Positions 60,917-64,000 of a DNA stretch of 64,000 nt are shown here, piece by piece; the first letter of the stretch is position 1, and every line of letters starts with the position of its first letter. This DNA is from Cinclus cinclus (taxonomy: Eukaryota; Chordata; Aves; Passeriformes; Cinclidae): assembly GCF_963662255.1 (NCBI RefSeq), contig NC_085047.1, positions 20,060,258 through 20,124,257 of the forward strand, in the 5' to 3' direction. Made by a program: the position numbers and the translations under genes. The notes under the pieces were generated by a model. The model saw nothing but the letters and a program-made list of their open reading frames with translations. It searched no databases and was not told the DNA's origin.

Positions 60917-63900
60917 GTAAGACATCTTTGCTTTGCATGCTGTTATTGTAGTGAATTATGGGAAGACACTGAGGAGAATATGAACCTTTTGTTCACCTAA
61001 TTTTTTTGTTTTATTGGGTTGTTACTCAGGGTTTCTTTGTGTTTGCTTAAGGTTGCTGTCAAGAATTTCAGTGGAAAGTGGAACTAGCAGATCCTTCAAG
61101 GAGAACAACTAGTTCCGGTTGTTTAGAAAAGTTTGCTTACTGGTATTTGTTTTGGGGACTTTCATTTTACTGAGAGACTGTACTAGAACACATCACAGAT
61201 CAAATGGGATGGTTTGCCTAAAGATGCAGCTATAAAGTACAATACAAGGTAAATGTACATGATTTTAACAAATAATAGATGAAACAGTGAAACAGTCTTG
61301 AGAATTGTGTGGTTGATTCCTTTAGACAGAAACATTCAAATCAAAATGATGCCTCTTCGTGTTGGGATATACTCCAGTATTACATGTTATAGATTAGCCT
61401 CTAATTTCCATGTCAGACATTACCGACAGAATTCTATGAGCTGTTTTATGGAAGAGATTAAACCATGTCAAGAATGCTATATCCTGTTATCTGGAATAGG
61501 GAGAAGGAAGAATAAATCATTAAAACATTGATTTATCAGGATTTGACCTTTTGAGAAATCTGTTAAATCCCTAAGAATTTTCCTATTGATTTCTTTAATA
61601 TTTTCTAGCTTGAAATGAATCAATTTACCCTCATCATTGTAATGGTGGTCAGCTTAGTACAAAACAAGGGAAAAGAAAAGATGCATGAGCATAGAAGTAT
61701 TTGCCATATTTTTGCTGTGGTCAAAGGCCATTGTGGGTGTCTGTTCCAGGCTGAAAGCTGCAGAATAAAAACTGAAAAAATAAGATGTTAGACAGGGAAT
61801 AATTAAGATATTAGAGACTGACAGAATCACTGCGGCAAAGGTTAATTTTCCTTTTCATGAGTTTCTACTCCTGGGATCTCTTTATAATTCTATAACCAAT
61901 CCAGTGTTTGACTTCACAACCACCACTTAAGCTGGGTCTGGTTTACCTGATTCACCCTATGTATAACTTTTGAATCAGTTCACTAAGAATGATGCACAGG
62001 ATTTTCTGTAGCATACTGCATTATATATGCATTAGGCATAACAATGCCTGTTGCAGGAGCAGTGAGGATAAATATTTTTCAGGTACTCTGAGATCTTAAG
62101 GAAGAGCAAAAAAAGGACTGAATGTAACATCATGTAAGATCATTATCACTTCCTATTTAATTCTACTATTAATTCTTCTATTTAATAGATGCTTTTATAC
62201 CTAATCTTTTGCGAAACTGAAAACTGGAAGCTCTAGGTCACCTGGAATTTCAGGTATATAGATTTTGTAGCTTTAACCATAACAGTTAATGGCTGGAAGC
62301 CAGTTCTCTTTCTTTAGTTCTACAGTACATCAGAGCATTGACCATATGTATATCCATTTGCTGTAGGGTGTCTGGAGACAGAAAAGCACAAATGTTGAGG
62401 AATACTCTTCCTTTATGATTATTTCAAAGTTTTATCTCCCTCATGCTAATAGAAGTTGTCAGTTTCCTCGTAACAATAAATCTATGCTTGTGAATTCTGA
62501 ATGTCCAGTAACTAAGTATGCAAAACACAGCATAATATAGATAGCAGGACAAACATTCTAACATTCAGAAAATGTAATCTTTGAAAAGATTGGAGTAAAA
62601 TAAGTTATTATCAGTATGTACTTCAAGTTGCAAACATTTATTTAATGCAATTATCAGTACATTTATTGGAACTGTGGCTTTTAGTTGAGATTTAGAGTTA
62701 GATTGTATGCCTTGGGGACTTGTTCACTGGAAGCAAACAGTGCATAATCTTTTTCATTTCACAAATATTAAGCACAACATTAAACTGCAGCTTTGACTGT
62801 GCTTTCCAAATGTGTATGGAACACGAGCTAAAGCAATAAACATCAGTTGTGCTTTTGGCTCTTTAGAGTGATTTGTGTGGCAGAAATGAAGACAGAGATG
62901 ATTGCTAGCACACTCTCTACTCCCCACCATATTTAGGTATCAGTTGCTGGCAGAAACTGGAAGAATTGCAGAATGGTTCTTAATTCTAGGAACAATGACT
63001 AAATTTTATTGTGGCAGCCAGAGACCTCAGCTTTAGTATACACTTCATATTGGTTTTAGAAAAAGCAAGGTATTGTAGAGGAATAATAAAAACACTCTCA
63101 AGAAATATACCAAAGATATAAACTCACTAGTCTCTATTGCTGAAAAATCTCAGATTACCTTTGTACTCCTAGTACATCTCATATGTGATGAACTTGGCCT
63201 AGTACGTTCATATAAAAACAGTGTACTTTTTAAATTTCACACTCAAGGTTGTCTATCCCATGTTCTAGATAGTCTAGTGATCCAAGCGCCACCGCACACT
63301 CGAAAATGGTCTTCAGTGTGTTCCACACAGTTTTTCACAGTCAAAGCAGCTAGGTTTATACAAAAACCATTCATTTCTACACTGAGAACTTTTTGGTCCT
63401 CTCATGCTTTGACTTATCTGAATTTTACAGAAAGCAGGTGAATTTACAGGCTTCCCTGAACAGTGGTAGGTGACTTTTATTGAAAAGGATGTGGAGGAAG
63501 TGGTTCCCGAATATGAAAATTCACTGTGGTCTACTTAGACCAGGACTAATACAATTTAATGCTCCTTTCTTGCCAGATTTAGTGGTTCATGGAAAGAGAA
63601 ATCTTTCCCAGTCAATTTAGGAACTATGATGACAACCTTAAATTGTTTTGTACCTGAAAGATAAAGATTAGAAATGGACATTTAAGAGCATTTGTAACTC
63701 TCTAAAATGTATGTTTTTCTAATTCATTAAGGAACAATGCTGTGGAATATTATCCCCTGGGAGAGAGATTAGATCCAGGAGAATGGAAGATCCATGAAAG
63801 TGGATCTTGTTCTGGTTGGTAGACACACAATCAGCTGTAGACCCTACTCAAAAAAAAAAAGAAAAAGAAAAAAAACAAAACAAAAACAAAACAAAACAAA

Positions 63901-64000
63901 ACAAACAAACAAACAAAAAAAAACCAACAAAAAAACCCCCACATTAATTTAGGGGTTAGGCCAATGTAAGAAAACACACAGACTCCACATATAAGTCATT
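60917..64000 (+). other. Intron downstream of the ABI3BP-like exon
   Basis: AT-rich intron following the GTAAGA donor. The next coding exon was not seen before the window ends. The only notable structure is the A/C-rich tract near 63850-63940. Confidence 0.6.
63850..63940 (+). repeat. A-rich (AAAAC/AAAC)n low-complexity tract
   Basis: A-runs give way to AAAAC and AAAC units and end in ACCCCC, about 90 bases without any T. No retroposed gene body or target duplication was seen, so it is probably a simple repeat, not the tail of a retrotransposed RNA. Confidence 0.9.

Noticed and set aside
60737..60951. Reading the exon as a complete short gene starting at 60736 and ending at 60951
   Set aside because: The part after 60916 is intron read-through beyond a GTAAGA donor, and the start is a GTG overlapping the acceptor AG.
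63850..63940. A-rich tract as the tail of a processed pseudogene
   Set aside because: No gene-like sequence precedes it, it is interrupted by regular C, and no flanking duplication was seen.

Overview
The window looks like one stretch of a bird nuclear chromosome, probably a songbird. It is AT-rich, with intron-like DNA, CR1 LINE fragments (the main avian LINE), avian-type long LTRs and simple-sequence arrays. There are no operons, ribosome binding sites or long host ORFs. The passerine assignment rests on remembered resemblance of the LTRs at 3.4 kb and 31-33 kb to songbird repeats and was not checked by a search.

The only host coding sequence I can support is one 180-bp exon at 60737-60916 on the + strand. 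It has a good acceptor and donor, and its 59 complete codons read as the first fibronectin-III-like region of ABI3BP (TARSH, an extracellular matrix protein). Both splice junctions are phase 1. No exon encoding a signal peptide was found upstream, so most or all of the window is probably a very long early intron of this gene.

Layout: 1-2910 is the 3' part of a decayed class I (gammaretrovirus-like) ERV: RT, RNase H, integrase, env remnant, polypurine tract and 3' LTR. 3385-4111 is a CpG-rich solo LTR-like repeat. 9345-13915 is a complete-ended class II (betaretrovirus-like) provirus on the minus strand. It has two LTRs about 98% identical and a near-perfect 6-bp target duplication, but a large gag-to-pol deletion and no env. 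14-31 kb is mostly unique AT-rich DNA, with a 215-bp inverted repeat pair (24.5 and 25.8 kb) beside a CR1 fragment. 31390-33008 is an ERVL-like solo LTR carrying an amplified 39-bp minisatellite of about 15.6 copies. 33-55 kb is mostly unique DNA with one sense CR1 (35-36 kb) and a 72-bp tandem duplication. 54.8-57.5 kb holds two antisense CR1 copies. 59399-59620 is a long GAAA-type polypurine array about 1.1 kb before the exon. The window ends in intron with an A/C-rich tract.

I found no new defence system, gene cluster or catalytic system. The points most worth a second look are the inverted repeat, the deletion-bearing env-less provirus, the minisatellite grown inside an LTR, and the large intron ahead of the ABI3BP exon. 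Percentages and repeat boundaries were worked out by eye and are approximate.
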